Shown here one piece after another: positions 1-12,176 of a DNA stretch of 64,000 nucleotides (position 1 is the first letter of the stretch; every line of letters starts with the position of its first letter). The stretch covers positions 77,597,999 to 77,661,998 of the forward strand of contig NC_086382.1 in assembly GCF_036588685.1 (NCBI RefSeq), in the 5' to 3' direction. The position numbers and the translations under genes were made by a program. A model generated the notes under the pieces. It had not been told where the DNA came from, did no database searches, and saw only the letters and a program-made list of their open reading frames with translations. The DNA is from Mytilus trossulus (Eukaryota; Mollusca; Bivalvia; Mytilida; Mytilidae).

Positions 1-470
1 CAGAAGATTAAAAGTCCAAACATCTACAGAAAACAGAAAGGAAGAGTCTTAGGCTAACACCCCACTTTTTGAACTCCACTGACAACTCAAATATACTTTT
101 TTCCATTTTTTCTTTTTCTAACTCTTTTATGAAATAGTTGTACCAATAATAAAAGAGAAAAATATCAAAATCTTACCAATGAACAGAGATCCAGGATACT
201 TTAACTGGTTACTATAAATTATGAATATAGTTTGAATTTTATAACAAACACAATGTAATCCGGAAAGTGATGAATCCGGAGACGTTTTCCTCATATTTAC
301 TTTCAATTTTTTAAAACATAAAAATGATGCCCATAATCATTGAAAAATTGATTAAATTATAAGTAATTTAATTTATTTTATCGTTTTATTGTATAATATC
401 GTAGTTTTTCCTAGTAGTTGGTGGTTTGTGAGGTTTTCGGCGGTGGTGGTCGGTGGTGAAAAGACCCACC
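1..470 (-). mobile_element. Partial Mutator-like MITE (left-edge copy)
   Basis: This is the reverse-complement copy of the element at 28086-28690, cut by the window edge. The terminal motif GGTGAAAAGACCCACC ends at 470. The body matches the other copy almost throughout, for example the CCGGAAAGTGATGAATCCGG-like stretch near 260. It lies in a DAGLA intron. No coding capacity is seen. The identification rests on the complete copy, which has terminal inverted repeats and a 10-bp target duplication. Confidence 0.75.
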
Positions 471-648
471 CGTTTTTCTAAGGGTATCAAACTTTTGGGA
501 TGTGATTCCTAACACACATCAAACTGGATTATATTTATATGTAGATCAAGATTGGTTTTTCGTACATTGAGTAATGCATGTACTGGATAAATCTAGGTAA
601 ATACAGGTGGAAATACATGCTTTATAAAAGTTTATTCTTTATTCACAG

Positions 649-3600
649 GTCAAGTCTATGTTGTGGTAATAATGAGCCAGTGTACCAAGCTATCTGGGCT
701 GACAACAGAAGTTTTGATGAAGTGATTGTCTCCCCTACAATGATAAATGACCATATGCCTGATTATGTTATGGATGCATTGGAAAAGGTATAAAACAAAT
801 ATCCAATTGTTTGATGGTTATTGTATGCTCTTGAAGGCCATTGGTATTGTTTGGTTGGTGTTGTCTAGTGATAACAACATTTGATCTCTTTCTTCTAAGC
901 TATTAAGAGATTAAGTCAGACTAAATTGGTATTTTTCTATTATTTTTGTTTTAAATACATTTCTCATAAACACAAAATTCTACATACTGTAAATACAGAA
1001 ATTATTGCGTGCATTTATTATTGCAATTTCATCATTTCAGACTTAATTGTGATTTTGATTTTTATGATATTGAGAAAAATCCTGATTAATTCATATAAAA
1101 TAGTTCAAAATGCAAGTTTAAATTGTTGTCACATTTTTCCCAATAATGAAAACCTCACAATAATTGCTGAATTTACAGTACCTCATTCACTGGTTATCTA
1201 CATGTCAGTACTGAAACAAAAACACTCAATGTACCTCATGACAAACCTCAAAGTTTATAATCTTTCGTCTAAATTTTTGTTTATTTTTGTTAGGGCTGTG
1301 TGTTGCTTATTATGATATAGAGATTTTTCTCAACAGAGCAGAGTTAGTTACCCGAAAGTGATCACCCATCAGAAAGGAGAAAACTCTGAATTATTTCAAT
1401 GTCATATCAAATAAAGACACATCAAAAGTTCAATGAAGGATAAAAAACTTAATTCACATATTTTTTTCACTGACCCCCTACGCTTAACTTAATTTGGGAA
1501 AAATTGATTGACCCATACAGATATATGTAAAAATCAATGTTGGATAACCAAATCTTGCAGCAGTTCAACCCCGGCCCAAACTATTTTAATTAAGTTTTTT
1601 TTATCTTACATTGATCTTTTGATGTTGTCCTAAGGAAACTTAAGTTTTTACATAAAATAAGGACTAATGGAATATCATAAGCTTACCAAACATTATAGAA
1701 AAATGTATACCTCAGTACAAAAACACAAAAACAGCTAAATTTCTGTGTATTGACTAATATTGATGTCTTCCCCTTTCATGGTAACTTTAACTTTGTCTAC
1801 TGCTTAAAATATATTGAATTACTTCCCCTGATATGCTGCCATTACATTTTTTTGCTACACAATACAAACATATGGTTTATATAACATTTAATATTGATTA
1901 CAGTAACTGTAACATTTTATATAGGGATTAGAATATAACTGAGACATTATTTTTAATAGTTGCACATATTTTGCCAATTTTACAAATTTAAATGACCTAC
2001 TACTTTTAAAATCAAGTCTTTATCCAGTTTGGAATTATTTCATTATTTGGGTGATTTTTCTACTCTTTATACTATTTGTTGAGTTAAAGTGCTGTATGGC
2101 ATTTATAATGTAATTATAAAGAATATAAATAATGTGACAGGCAAACTAAAGACCCACTGGGGGTAAATACTATTAAAATGTTTATATTTATACTTATAAT
2201 CACACATAATGTGACAACAGCACAATTTTTTTTAAGTATCGTATGGACAAAACTATTTCAGTCAAATTTTAATGGATGAAATGAAAAATGGGTAAATGTA
2301 ATTTAGTCAGGAACCCCACAACACAATCACTCCATTATAGATATGACTAGGAAAGCGAAGGATTAAGTGTTAGCAAAGATGTTCAACCACATCACATAAT
2401 ACATTTGTAATAAAATTGAGAATGGAAATACGGGAATGTGTCAAAGAGACAACAAAAAAACAACAGCAGAAGGTCACCAACAAGGTCTTCAATGTAGCAA
2501 GAAATTTCCGCACCCGGAGGCGTCCTTCAGCTGGCCCCTAAACAAATATATACTAGTTCAGTGATAATGAACGCCATACTAATTTCCAAATTGTACACAA
2601 GAAACTAAAATTAAAATAATACAAGACTAACAAAGGCCAGAGGCTCCTGACTTTGTGTCTGTCTAAAGTCTTGAGTTATTTATTTATAGTTTGTGTCTGT
2701 CTAAAGTCTTGGGTTATTTATTCATAGTTGTTTGTTATCAGTCTGTCATATTTGTTTCTGGTTTAAATATTTTCTATGTTAAACCATATCATTGGGTTTC
2801 CCATTTCAATAATCTATTTGCCAATTGTATAGTTCCATTTAAATTTTGTACCAGGTGTTAATCTAATCCAGTAAGTAATATCCCATTAAAATTCTATCTA
2901 CATATTTATGATGGACTTATTTTCACTTTCTAATTTTTAGCTAAATTTGCTCTGAAAGACTGAAAAGAAATCCCACAATTTTAGTTTACCGTAAACGTCA
3001 AATAATCTTGGGGTTATTTTTGCTTATTTGACACTAACACAAATTATTATTTGAAATTGGCCTTTTGGGTAATAAAGTTGATCTATTGCAAGCTTTTTAT
3101 AGATTTTGATCTTCTGTATCTAGAAGGCAAACATAGTTTTAGGAAGGTTTATTTATGTCACATTGTCTGAAGGGGAGACATGTTTTAGCTATTTAACTTT
3201 GTGTGTTACAATGTAAATGATTTAGTGTTTTATTTCAGGTTTTAGTTAATGTAGCTCCACCAAAACCAATCAGAACTTTAACAGAAGATGAACGTCAGAA
3301 TTTATTAAACAATAGAACGCCTTCTGTTGATTCTGTGCTAGGTCTGGGACAAGTGGATATCTTGATAGAACCAGAGATTGCAGATCAATCTTTAGGTCAT
3401 TTACCGGTTTATGATATGAGTAACTATCATAATGAAAATGAATATTCATTAGATGCTGAAGGAAATATTGTTATCACTAAAAATAAACCAAAGATGACCT
3501 TAAACCTGAATGAAAATACAGATGCACCTTTAGCAAGTCCAGAAACTTTATCAGACCGGTCAAGCCTAGCAAGCTCAGGTAGTTTGAAAAACATTGTTAG

Positions 3601-4423
3601 CAGTAACCGTGACAGCTTACGGAAATCGTTACAAAGTCCGTTAGAGACAATACAACAATCACCAATGGTCAAATCTCCTAACGAAACAAGCTTTGACATG
3701 CCTTTTATTAAACAAGAATCAAAAACCAGTGATAATTCTGATCATGTGATGACTGATCAGTCAGATGTGACAGATAGTCATGTGACTGAGCGTACCGATA
3801 GTACCAATACTGATGACCAATTATTTGACAGACATTCACCTGTAGAAAGTAATTATCAGGTAGAATATGGCAGTCCTAACTGTTTCTATTCCCCTGCAGG
3901 ACTAGGCTATCCACACTTTATAGACGACCAGGAACCAGAGGAAATGATGAGTGACAGCTCAGAGACATCAGAAATGAACCAGTTAATAGAACAAGAAAGT
4001 GAAAATATTCACCAGCCGTTAAAAGTTTCTCACTCTGAATGTGTGAAAATACAGAAGAAACCTCTCCAGTGTTCTCAGTCCGATTCTTATCTACAAAGTT
4101 TGTCAGACAAGTACAAGATGAGAAGGTCTAAGGAACAGGGAGATATTGCTCATTTACAAGATATAAATAACGTGTTTGAAGACTTAATTCCCATTCACGA
4201 TGTAAACTGTAATCAACCATTTATTTGTACACACGATCAGCATAATAGGTCACATGGGTCAATATCAGCGGAGGAAGACTCTGATATGAGGATGTCAACA
4301 TCACATGTTCAGCGTAATGGATCACATGGTTCGATATCAGCGGAGGAGGACTCTGAATTAAGACTGTCCACATCACATTCGGATGATATATTTGATATGC
4401 CTATTGAAGAAACTGATGTGTGA
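649..4423 (+). CDS. DAGLA: Diacylglycerol lipase-alpha, C-terminal two exons (partial)
   Basis: This is the C-terminal part of an sn1-specific diacylglycerol lipase, the membrane serine hydrolase that makes 2-arachidonoylglycerol from diacylglycerol. Exons are 649-787 (acceptor TTCACAG, donor GTATAA) and 3239-4423 (acceptor TTTCAG, stop TGA 4421-4423), joined in phase 0; 440 residues are visible. The first exon gives FDEVIVSPTMINDHMPDYVM, matching the conserved end of the DAGL lipase domain. The second starts VLVNVAPPKP and then has GQVDILIEPE and SPETLSDRSSL, which resemble the DAGLA tail (family knowledge: a long Ser-rich regulatory tail present in alpha and absent in beta). The tail is acidic and Ser/Thr-rich and contains a two-fold repeat SHGSISAEEDS (4249-4380). 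The membrane segments and catalytic Ser/Asp lie upstream of the window. Confidence 0.82.
2400..2640 (+). repeat. Dispersed mussel repeat, family A (DAGLA intron)
   Basis: It begins near AAAATTGAGAATGGAAAT, runs through AATGTGTCAAAGAGACAAC and a CGTCCTTCAGCTGGCCCC block, and ends after ATAATGAACGCCATACT. Related copies are at 10283, 13272, 16146, 28895, 29603 and 29849. I recognise it as a very common mussel short interspersed repeat; its class is unresolved. It is followed at 2656-2740 by two copies of a roughly 40-bp unit containing GTGTCTGTCTAAAGTCTTG. Confidence 0.7.
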
Positions 4424-5874
4424 AGTTCCATAGGATACTACTGTCTGTCAACATAATGTTCATAAAAACTTGATAACATTGATTTGTAGAGTGTGTTTTA
4501 ATATCATCTGATTATTTACTTATTTCATATTTGTCAAGGCATAAAAGTAAATATTTGCTGCTGTAGCACATAAGCTCAAATAAGTGTAAGATATTACCTA
4601 TGGTTGCTCACTCACCTGATAACTGTAGGATACATTAGACAAAGGGACATTTTTAGTGGTCTAAAACTAATACACTCTTTATCAGTATTTTAATATTGTT
4701 AGTGTGAAAATATGTTGTATGGTTTTTATATGGATTTTTCGTTTCCACCCATATTAGGACAGAAAATGTTACTTTTCTTTGAAATAGATGAAGCTTCTAA
4801 ATTTTGAGGTTGTTTTGTTCAAAGAAAAGAGATGTTTCTTCTGTTTTCATCTCATAAAACAAACAAAAAATGCTTTATACAGAGAATATGTTTTTTAGAA
4901 AGAATTTATTAAATTGAAATTTGGAGATTCTTATTTTCACAAAACCTTCCCATAACTGACAAAAGCACAATATTTCACATGTTCTCTGGATGCTTTATTG
5001 AGGGGCAGTTTTAGATAAAAAAAATCCAACCTTTTTGTTTGATAGGATGTTCATATCTATATACATGTTGTATTATATCATTTTTCAATGCCTTTTATAT
5101 CATATGTTGTTAGTTGTTAAGTTTGATTTGTAAAATTTTATTTTTTTTATGTTTCGGGATTTTTGATGGTGGTGTATTTATTCAAAAAAAATTGTTGATG
5201 TTTTCATATCCATTTTTTTTTTTACGAGGTGCATTTGATATTTGTTGTCACGTATTTATTTATAAGAGATGAATTTGTGTTTTAATATCCATGGTGGTGT
5301 TTATATATATCATGTATATAAGAGATAAATATCTGTTATGAGTGATGATGTTCTGTTTCATGTTTTAAATCCTCCTGTCAACAGATTGATTATTTATTCT
5401 TTTGTTTTTTGGCTATTGTCTTTATATATATATATATTACAGAAAACTATCAAAATTGGTCCAAATTTTATCAAATTGAATTCTAGTCTTTATTTCTGAT
5501 GCATATAGCATTGTATCTGCCATTTCATAAAAAAGTGTAAATATTCTTGAATATAATTTATTGGATTATTTAAAACCACTACATTTTGTTCATGTATCTG
5601 TCTGAATTCCAATGTTACAATTTTAAGCAATTAAAAAATGTGTTCAACTTGATACAAAATAATTTTTGTAGAAGAAATTTGTATGCATAATATGACTTCG
5701 TTTGTAGTGGTGTTAAAGTGGAGACAACTCTTGCATTTCTGTTGAAAGCAGAGAAACTTCCTTCTTGTTTTTGCATTAATTTTAGAAACAACTTTTTTAG
5801 GTTAGAAATTAAATTATATATACCTATCCCTTTCCACATAGACTTTAAAAAAAATGGAACAGCTCTTTAATAAA
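4424..5874 (+). other. Probable DAGLA 3' UTR
   Basis: This is AT-rich sequence directly downstream of the DAGLA stop, with many T runs and no supported open frame. The length suits a long 3' UTR, but the true end is unknown. Short open frames here on the minus strand have no recognisable similarity. Confidence 0.45.
5869..5874 (+). terminator. Candidate polyadenylation signal AATAAA
   Basis: This is a canonical hexamer about 1.45 kb after the DAGLA stop, in an AT-rich region. It is one of several possible signals, and there is no direct evidence of use. Confidence 0.3.
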
Positions 5875-6178
5875 TAATATTTTGAAGACATTTTTATAGT
5901 CCCTTGATTATCTTGTTGCGATAAAATATTTGATTTTTTTTATGTATTTAAATGTTAACTTTATTGTGTTCACATGAAGCAGTGCAATTATGTTATTTTA
6001 TACTTGTATTATATTGAATTCCGCGAGGTGAACCAACGCCTGTGAAATCGTTTTGGTAGAGTCCCTGAAGTGGATACCTTGGTATGCCGGGTTGTCAAAT
6101 CATGCAAATGAATGCAATCCTTAAATAATAATTAAAATTGACAACAACACTTCAAAAGATCTGCAATTTTATTATTTA

Positions 6179-6219
6179 TGTCTACATGTTTTGCCTGCAA
6201 GGCAGGCTTCATCAGGACA
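6179..6219 (-). ncRNA. Hammerhead ribozyme motif, core-mutated (left arm)
   Basis: On the minus strand: stem I strand TGTC, core CTGATGA, an extra A, stem II GCCTGC/GCAGGC with a 3-nt loop, then AAA where GAA is expected, palindromic ACATGT (stem III), A, and GACA closing stem I. The invariant G12 is A here (plus-strand T at 6192). Loss of G12 is known to abolish hammerhead catalysis, so this copy is probably dead. Confidence 0.65.
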
Positions 6220-7082
6220 ATTTTATACAGAAATTGAGCCCCTGAAGTACTCAAAGTGGTGCATTGAATTTGACGTCGTCATGGTGAGAGAAACAATGAA
6301 AAGTGAAAGTAGCAATACAGAGTTATAAATAGATAAGATAAATATAGAAAATTAAAGTTTGTATACAATGTAACTTGAGTTCGTTTTACTATTATATGAT
6401 ACATGAAATTGTTCTAAAGGCTTGGCATCTAATAGGACGAACTTCCCATGGTTCCTACCACTTCGCAAGGCTACAGGCCACCAGCGTATACATGGACCAA
6501 GGAATATTCCATACTTACAACGAAATAACAACTGAATCAAGATGACCAAGATGTCCGATACCACCTATACATCTATAAATGATAGCAGATATTAATGATT
6601 GCAGAAGAAACGTACCATGGGCGCCGATCTTAAATGAACTAGGAATTCACAACTATGCCATTATACAGACCAACTACTGCAGACGATCCAAAAATTATAT
6701 AGTCACCAAATAATTAACAAAGGAACAGTTTTTGACAATTGTATTATCCACAGCGGCGATCATAATCTTCCTATTGTTGCCCATGCGCCGGGAAGTAGTA
6801 ACCTCCAACTATGGCCAGGTGGGAAGAGAAGCCTTGCGAAGTGGTAGGAACCATGGGAAGTTCGTCCTATTAGATGCCAAGCCTTTAGAACAATTTCATG
6901 TATCATATAATAGTAAAACGAACTCAAGTTACATTGTATACAAACTTTAATTTTCTATATTTATGTTATCTATTTATAACTCTGTATTGCTACTTTCACT
7001 TTTCATTGTTTCTCTCACCATGACGACGTCAAATTCAATGCACCACTTTGAGTACTTCAGGGGCTCAATTTCTGTATAAAAT

Positions 7083-7123
7083 TGTCCTGATGAAGCCTGC
7101 CTTGCAGGCGAAACATGTAGACA
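7083..7123 (+). ncRNA. Hammerhead ribozyme motif, intact core (right arm)
   Basis: Stem I TGTC (7083-7086) pairs with GACA (7120-7123). The core CTGATGA is at 7087-7093, followed by one extra A. Stem II is GCCTGC/GCAGGC with loop CTT, GAA is at 7110-7112, palindromic ACATGT is at 7113-7118, and the predicted cleavage is after A7119. The very short palindromic stem III suggests activity as a dimer, as in metazoan Penelope and retrozyme hammerheads. The extra A after A9 is non-standard and lowers certainty about activity. Confidence 0.7.
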
Positions 7124-7174
7124 TAGATAATAAAATTGCAGATCTTTTGAAGTGTTGCTGTCAATTTTAATTAT

Positions 7175-8628
7175 TGTATTATATTGATGTAATGATTGTC
7201 AAGGTCACATGACCAGAAATACTTGATACCTTTTTATCCATGTTAAAACTTGTTAAGTTACATCTTAAATCAAATAGTGGCTCTCTATTTTGTGTTCTTA
7301 GGTTAAATATGAATCTCAAGCTATTTGAATATGTTCCTCGTAATGGGTTTTAATCGACGCACAGTTTCTTAATAATTAACAATAAACATATCTTGCCATA
7401 TTTATTCCCTTTGGAAAACCATATCAGTTAAATATTGATAGTTTATATCATTGTTTTAGTTTTTCCTATGAAATTCTGGTTGTAAAAAAAAACATCTGAA
7501 TTTATCATATTTTTTTTAATCGACGAGAGGACTCAGATTAGCTGGTTTATTTTGTTTGGTCTAGAATGTGCAATAAAGCTGAGATACAAGTTCATTTCAT
7601 GGGGAGTTAATTTATTTTCCGATTTGTATTAAGGTCTTATTTATAGCTTTAAAAGAATATATGCCCTTAAATCGGGATAACTGTTTTTTGGAGACACAAA
7701 ACCATTTACTTTTATACCTTTACCCATATATACCTGTGCCATGTCAGAAAAGTTATATTATAAAAAGTATTATTTTTGTTTATTTGACGGTGTTAGTGTT
7801 TTAATTTTTTATTTAGTTTATATTTCAATTTAAAAACAAGCAGTATTCAAAGTAACCAAAAACTCCTGTCAATGCCTATTTTTTTATGATTTACTGTAAA
7901 TTTAGAAATGTTTCGATTAACGGATCAGATTCTTAAAAACAAAAAATGCACATTTCATCATTTTTAATCACATTATTTGTATACAACATTTTTATGAAAT
8001 CACAATAATTGATCTTGCAATTTTTAATCATTTTCAAACAATCACAATATTAAATGCAAGCATTACTAACTGAATTACAGTGATTTTTTTATGTGAAAAT
8101 ATAGTCCCAATATTTTATTTATTTTATATTGAAAATCTACACACCATATCTGCTTACAATATTTTATACTTTTAATTTGAAAAGTGGCTCAGTATCTGAT
8201 ATGTAGAAATTTTGTTTAATGAAAATTTTACACAGAAATAATGACTTAAGTTGAATTATTTGTTTTATTTTGCATTAGAATGGAGATCAACTGTAATGTT
8301 TTTGAAGCTTTGCCTACAACCTGTGGTAGTTTTACTGTTGCAAATATGTTTTAACCTATCTCAGCTACGCTTTCCCAGGTAAATTTAATCTGTGACAGTA
8401 GAACAACAGATTGATGTCTGCAAAGCTTCAGTTATCTCTAAAATGTACACTGTATATGTCAACAGAGTCACACAGTTGTTCATAGAAAATCTATGACTCA
8501 CTTGTATCTGATGAAAATGTGTAACCTAATTTTCTACAAAACCATTATCTGAACACCAATTTAATTCAATTGTTTTTTATGTTACTTTCCATTAAATGTA
8601 AATGGAAGCTTTATGTATAACTTTTGTT
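7175..8628. other. AT-rich intergenic sequence, nothing recognised
   Basis: No gene, RNA gene or clear repeat was recognised. The right end (8589-8628) is one copy of a unit of roughly 70-80 bp whose second copy is at 10056, beyond the element inserted at 8629. Confidence 0.5.
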
Positions 8629-10024
8629 AGCTCACCTGGCCCGAAGGGCCAAGTGAGCTTATGCCATCACTTGGCGTCCGTCGTCGTCTGTCGTCGTCGT
8701 CTGTCGTCGTCGTCTGTCGTCGTTAACTATTTCAAGAATCTTCTCCTCTGAAACTACTGGGCCAAATACTTCCAAACTTCAACTGAATGTTCCTTAGGGT
8801 ATCTAGTTTATAAATTGTATCTGAAGTTTTGATTTATCAACAAACATGGTCGCCATTACTAAAAATAGAACATAGGGGTCAAATGCAGTTTTTGGCTTAT
8901 AACTCAAAAACCAAAGCATTAAGGGCAAATCTGACATGGGTTAAATTGTTAATCAGGTCAAGATCTATCTGCCCTGAAATTTTCAGATGAATCAGACAAC
9001 CCGTTGTTGGTTTGCTGCCCCTGAATTGATAATTTTAAGGAAATTTTGCTGTTTTTGGATATTATCTTAAATATTATTATAGATAGAGATAAACTGTAAA
9101 TAGCAATAATGTTCAGCAAAGTAAGATTTACAAATAAGTCAACATGACCGAAATGGTCAGTTGACCCCTTTAGGAGTTATTTCCCTTTATAGTCAATTTT
9201 TAACCATTTTTCGTAAATCTTAGTAATCTTTTACAAAAATCTTCTCCTCTGAAACTACTGGGCCAAATACTTCGAAACTTTAACTGAATGTTCCTTAGCG
9301 TATCTAGTTTATAAATTGTATCCGAAGTTTTGATCTATCAACAAACATGGTCGCCATTGCTAAAAAAAGAACATAGGGGTCAAATGCAGTTTTTGGCTTA
9401 TAACTCAAAAACCAAAGCATTTAGAGCAAATCTGACATGGGGTAATATTGTTTATCAGGTCAAGATTTATCTGCCCTGAAATTTTCAGATGAATCAGACA
9501 ACCTGTTGTTGGGTTACTGCCCCTGAATTGATAATCTTAAGGAAATTTTGCTGTTTTTGGTTATTATCTTGAATATTATTATAGATAGAGATAAACTGTA
9601 AAAAGAGCAATAATGTTCAGCAAAGTAAGATCTACAAATAAGTCTATCTGACCAAAGTTGTCAATTGACCCCTTAAGGAGTTATTGCCCTTTAAAGACTT
9701 TTTTTCACAATTTGTTCATCATGTTGACTTACTTTAAAAAATCTTCTCCTTTGAAACTGCTGTATCAATTTCAGCCAAACTTAGGCTAAATGAGTTTCAT
9801 AGTATCTAGTATAAATTTATATTTTATTTCCTTGTATGTCAAGAAACATAGCTTCTATGGCTAAAATAGAACATAGGAGAAAATGATTTTTTTTTTTTGC
9901 TTTTGAAGAAAATAGGTTGATCCAAAAACATTTAAATAAATTGAAAAGCCAAAATAATCATTGATGAGAGATTTAACCAAAAGAATTAAGGTGAGCGATT
10001 CAGGCTCTTGAGAGCCTCTTGTTT
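8629..10024 (+). mobile_element. Bivalve dispersed element starting with a TGGCCC/GGGCCA hairpin
   Basis: The element opens with a hairpin, AGCTCAC..TGGCCC-GAA-GGGCCA..GTGAGCT (8629-8659), then CGTCGTC repeats, and ends near GGTGAGCGATTC plus the hairpin GGCTCT-TG-AGAGCC (10000-10015). Internally a roughly 500-bp block is tandemly duplicated, with both copies starting AATCTTCTCCTCTGAAAC (near 8737 and 9237). I recognise this as an abundant bivalve repeat. It is non-coding and its transposon class is unresolved. Confidence 0.7.
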
Positions 10025-10055
10025 CTTATGTATACATGTACTGTTTACTATTCTC

Positions 10056-10110
10056 CATTAAATGTAAATGGAAGCTTTATGTATGACTTTTGTTTCTTAT
10101 ACATGTACTG
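10056..10110 (+). repeat. Second copy of the sequence flanking the 8629 element
   Basis: CCATTAAATGTAAATGGAAG and the following bases occur at 8589-8628, before the element, and again at 10056-10093. TACATGTACTGTTTACT occurs twice after it (about 10030 and 10104). The host locus was a short tandem duplication into which the element inserted, or the duplication came with the insertion. Confidence 0.6.
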
Positions 10111-10282
10111 TTTACTGATGTAATATGTTCAAAACAGTAGTAAAGCAATTTATCTGATTTCTTCTTCTTTTCTGGCTTTTATATATGTCATTCACATATG
10201 ATATTTGTCAGTTATATTTTGTTGAGGAGAAGTTAGACATAATGATCCTCCATAAACAGAAACCCATCAAACATAAACACAA

Positions 10283-10412
10283 TGGAATAGAGAATGGAAA
10301 TGGGGTAGAGAGAATACAACCCAACCATAGAGTAAAAAGACAGGCCACTAATATGTCTTCAACACAGCAAGAATATCCTGCACCCCGAGGTGGACTACAG
10401 CTTGCCCCATAA
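10283..10412 (+). repeat. Diverged family A dispersed repeat
   Basis: It has GAGAATGGAAATGGGG, then ACAACCCAACCA, GTCTTCAACACAGCAAG and GGACTACAGCTTGCCCCAT, in the same order as the copy at 2400. A short open frame through it is fortuitous. Confidence 0.65.
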
Positions 10413-11224
10413 CAAATCAGAGGCGGATTTAAGGGGGGGCTTCCCTTTTGAGAGAAAAAATTGGTTGTTTATATAGGGAATCACTGAAGTGTGACGGGAG
10501 TGGGCCCTTATGAAAATTTCTAGATCCTACACTGCAAATATCTGTACTAGTTCAGTGAACTCCAATATATATAAATGCAACACTTTATATTTTGATGAAT
10601 AATAGTTTATAAACCAATTAATTTTAACGAAGAAACTGATATTTGGTAGAAGTCCATGAGAGGAATACAGTCATACAATTCTATATAAATAATACAGAGT
10701 AGTTGTATAAAGTAGTTTTTTATACAGAAATTTGCATATAAAGCCTCAAAATCTGCAACACGGAAAACTAGGGCGAGGTGTTTGAGAAAACTGAGAACGA
10801 CTGCTTCAGCTTTAAGGAAATAAATTATGTTGTGGTTCCTTCGGTGCAATACATTATATGGTACTGAGAGAAATTTTGATGCTTGAACTTACCTTGTTAC
10901 TTATTCGTCGCTTCAAAATTGCCACCCCATGTCACACATAGCTGAAACCCCGCATGTGGTGTTCTACACGGTGATATCCAAATGGTGGGATGTATAAGTA
11001 CCGAGCCACATCAAATTTATATTTCCAAAAAATGACAGTTTCTCATCGTCTTGGTGCCTAGAAGCAAAATGTGCTGTTTAACAATGTGCAGATCGTTTAT
11101 TTGTCTCTGTTGCGTAAAGATCAGATTGGGACGACTTGTTTATTCATGATTACTTAAATTTAATGGTGCATTGATACAAATTAACTGGCAATATTTTTGT
11201 TACAAAAAGTAAAATAACAACAAC
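10413..11224. other. Non-coding sequence with a GGCGGATT repeat fragment
   Basis: AGAGGCGGATTTAAGGGGGG at 10420-10440 followed by GGGCCC text (to about 10520) resembles the GGCGGATCC MITE at 27859. Nothing recognisable was found in the rest. Confidence 0.45.
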
Positions 11225-11345
11225 AAAAATGCACCGAGGAACATTCAAAACGAAAATATTGTTATCAAATGGTAAAGTCAAGAGCTCAAACACATCAAAT
11301 GAATGGATAACAACTGTCATATTCCTGACTTAGTACAGGTATTTT
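11225..11345 (+). repeat. Dispersed mussel repeat, family C
   Basis: It contains AATGGATAACAACTGTCATA and TTCCTGACTTAGTACAGG. Related sequence is at 31475-31560 in the same orientation, and in reverse at about 57460-57560 and 58440-58640. It is non-coding. Confidence 0.6.
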
Positions 11346-12176
11346 CTTATGTAGAAAATGCTGGACTAAAACTGGTTTTATAGCTAGCTAAACTTTTATC
11401 TTGTATGACACTCACACAAAATTCCAAGCTTGTCACACAATGTTTGTTTCTCCATTTAAGAGTGCTAATTTTGGTTCTTCCATGCCGTTCGTGTTTAAAC
11501 CAGAGGCAATAACATGCTATTGATAGAACTATGACTGTTCATGACCATGATCAGTTAAAATATTTTGTAAGTAAAAACATCCGTACTTTTATCAATACAG
11601 GGCAATGTTCCATAACTCGTTACCATATGTACCACTGATACGAGTTATCAAACTTTGCTAAGTATTTATGAATGTATACCGAATATTGCTAGGACTTCAA
11701 CATGGGCTTCTATCATTATCATTTTCTCTAAAATATTTATTTTCTTTATTCCCTTTGTTTTTTTTATATGAATTTTAGGTACGGCATGCCGTACTAACGA
11801 ACATTATTGGTACGACAAGATATGTACCTGCCGTACCGGCTGCTACGCCCCTGCAAAATTTCATAGTACTGGAACAAGATGCTAACTTGATCAATAACAA
11901 CTTGTCATAGTGTAAACTATATAACAAGTATGGTAACCTGTAGCTGATAATTTTTGTGTTATTTAGTCTCTTGTGGAGAGTTGTCTGAATTGGCAATCAT
12001 ACAACATCTTCTTTTATTTCAATTCAATACTTTAAGCATGATGAACAAAAAAATGTAAAACTGATTATAAATTTTTAAATGAATTTCTAAGTCCAGGCAC
12101 CATTACTCTTCACAAAACCATAAGCCTGGAACAAAATTTGAAAGTGATCTGTAACTTATCCTGATAAAAATATAAT
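11346..12176. other. Non-coding spacer
   Basis: No gene was recognised. There is a short palindrome GTACGGCATGCCGTAC near 11780. A tail of family B (AGTCTCTTGTGGAGAGTTGTC, one base longer than quoted elsewhere) lies at about 11964-12016. Confidence 0.4.

Larger units (their letters stand above)
6127..7174. mobile_element. Foldback (inverted-repeat) element with a hammerhead motif in each arm
   Basis: Two arms of about 345 bp (6127-6472 and 6831-7174) are near-perfect reverse complements around a roughly 358-bp spacer. Each arm carries a hammerhead-like core near its outer end (6179-6219 minus; 7083-7123 plus). Inverted terminal repeats with hammerheads are known for Penelope-like elements, whose pLTRs can be direct or inverted, so a Penelope-related remnant is the best inference. 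No reverse transcriptase or GIY-YIG sequence is visible. The short open frame spanning the right arm is repeat-derived. Confidence 0.7.

Noticed and set aside
926-1315. 129-codon open frame in a DAGLA intron
   Set aside because: AT-rich, low-complexity composition with no recognisable domain. It lies wholly between two well-supported exons.
6352-6950. Two short frames sharing the same C-terminal peptide on opposite strands
   Set aside because: Both are the mirrored arms of the foldback element; the shared peptide reflects the inverted repeat.
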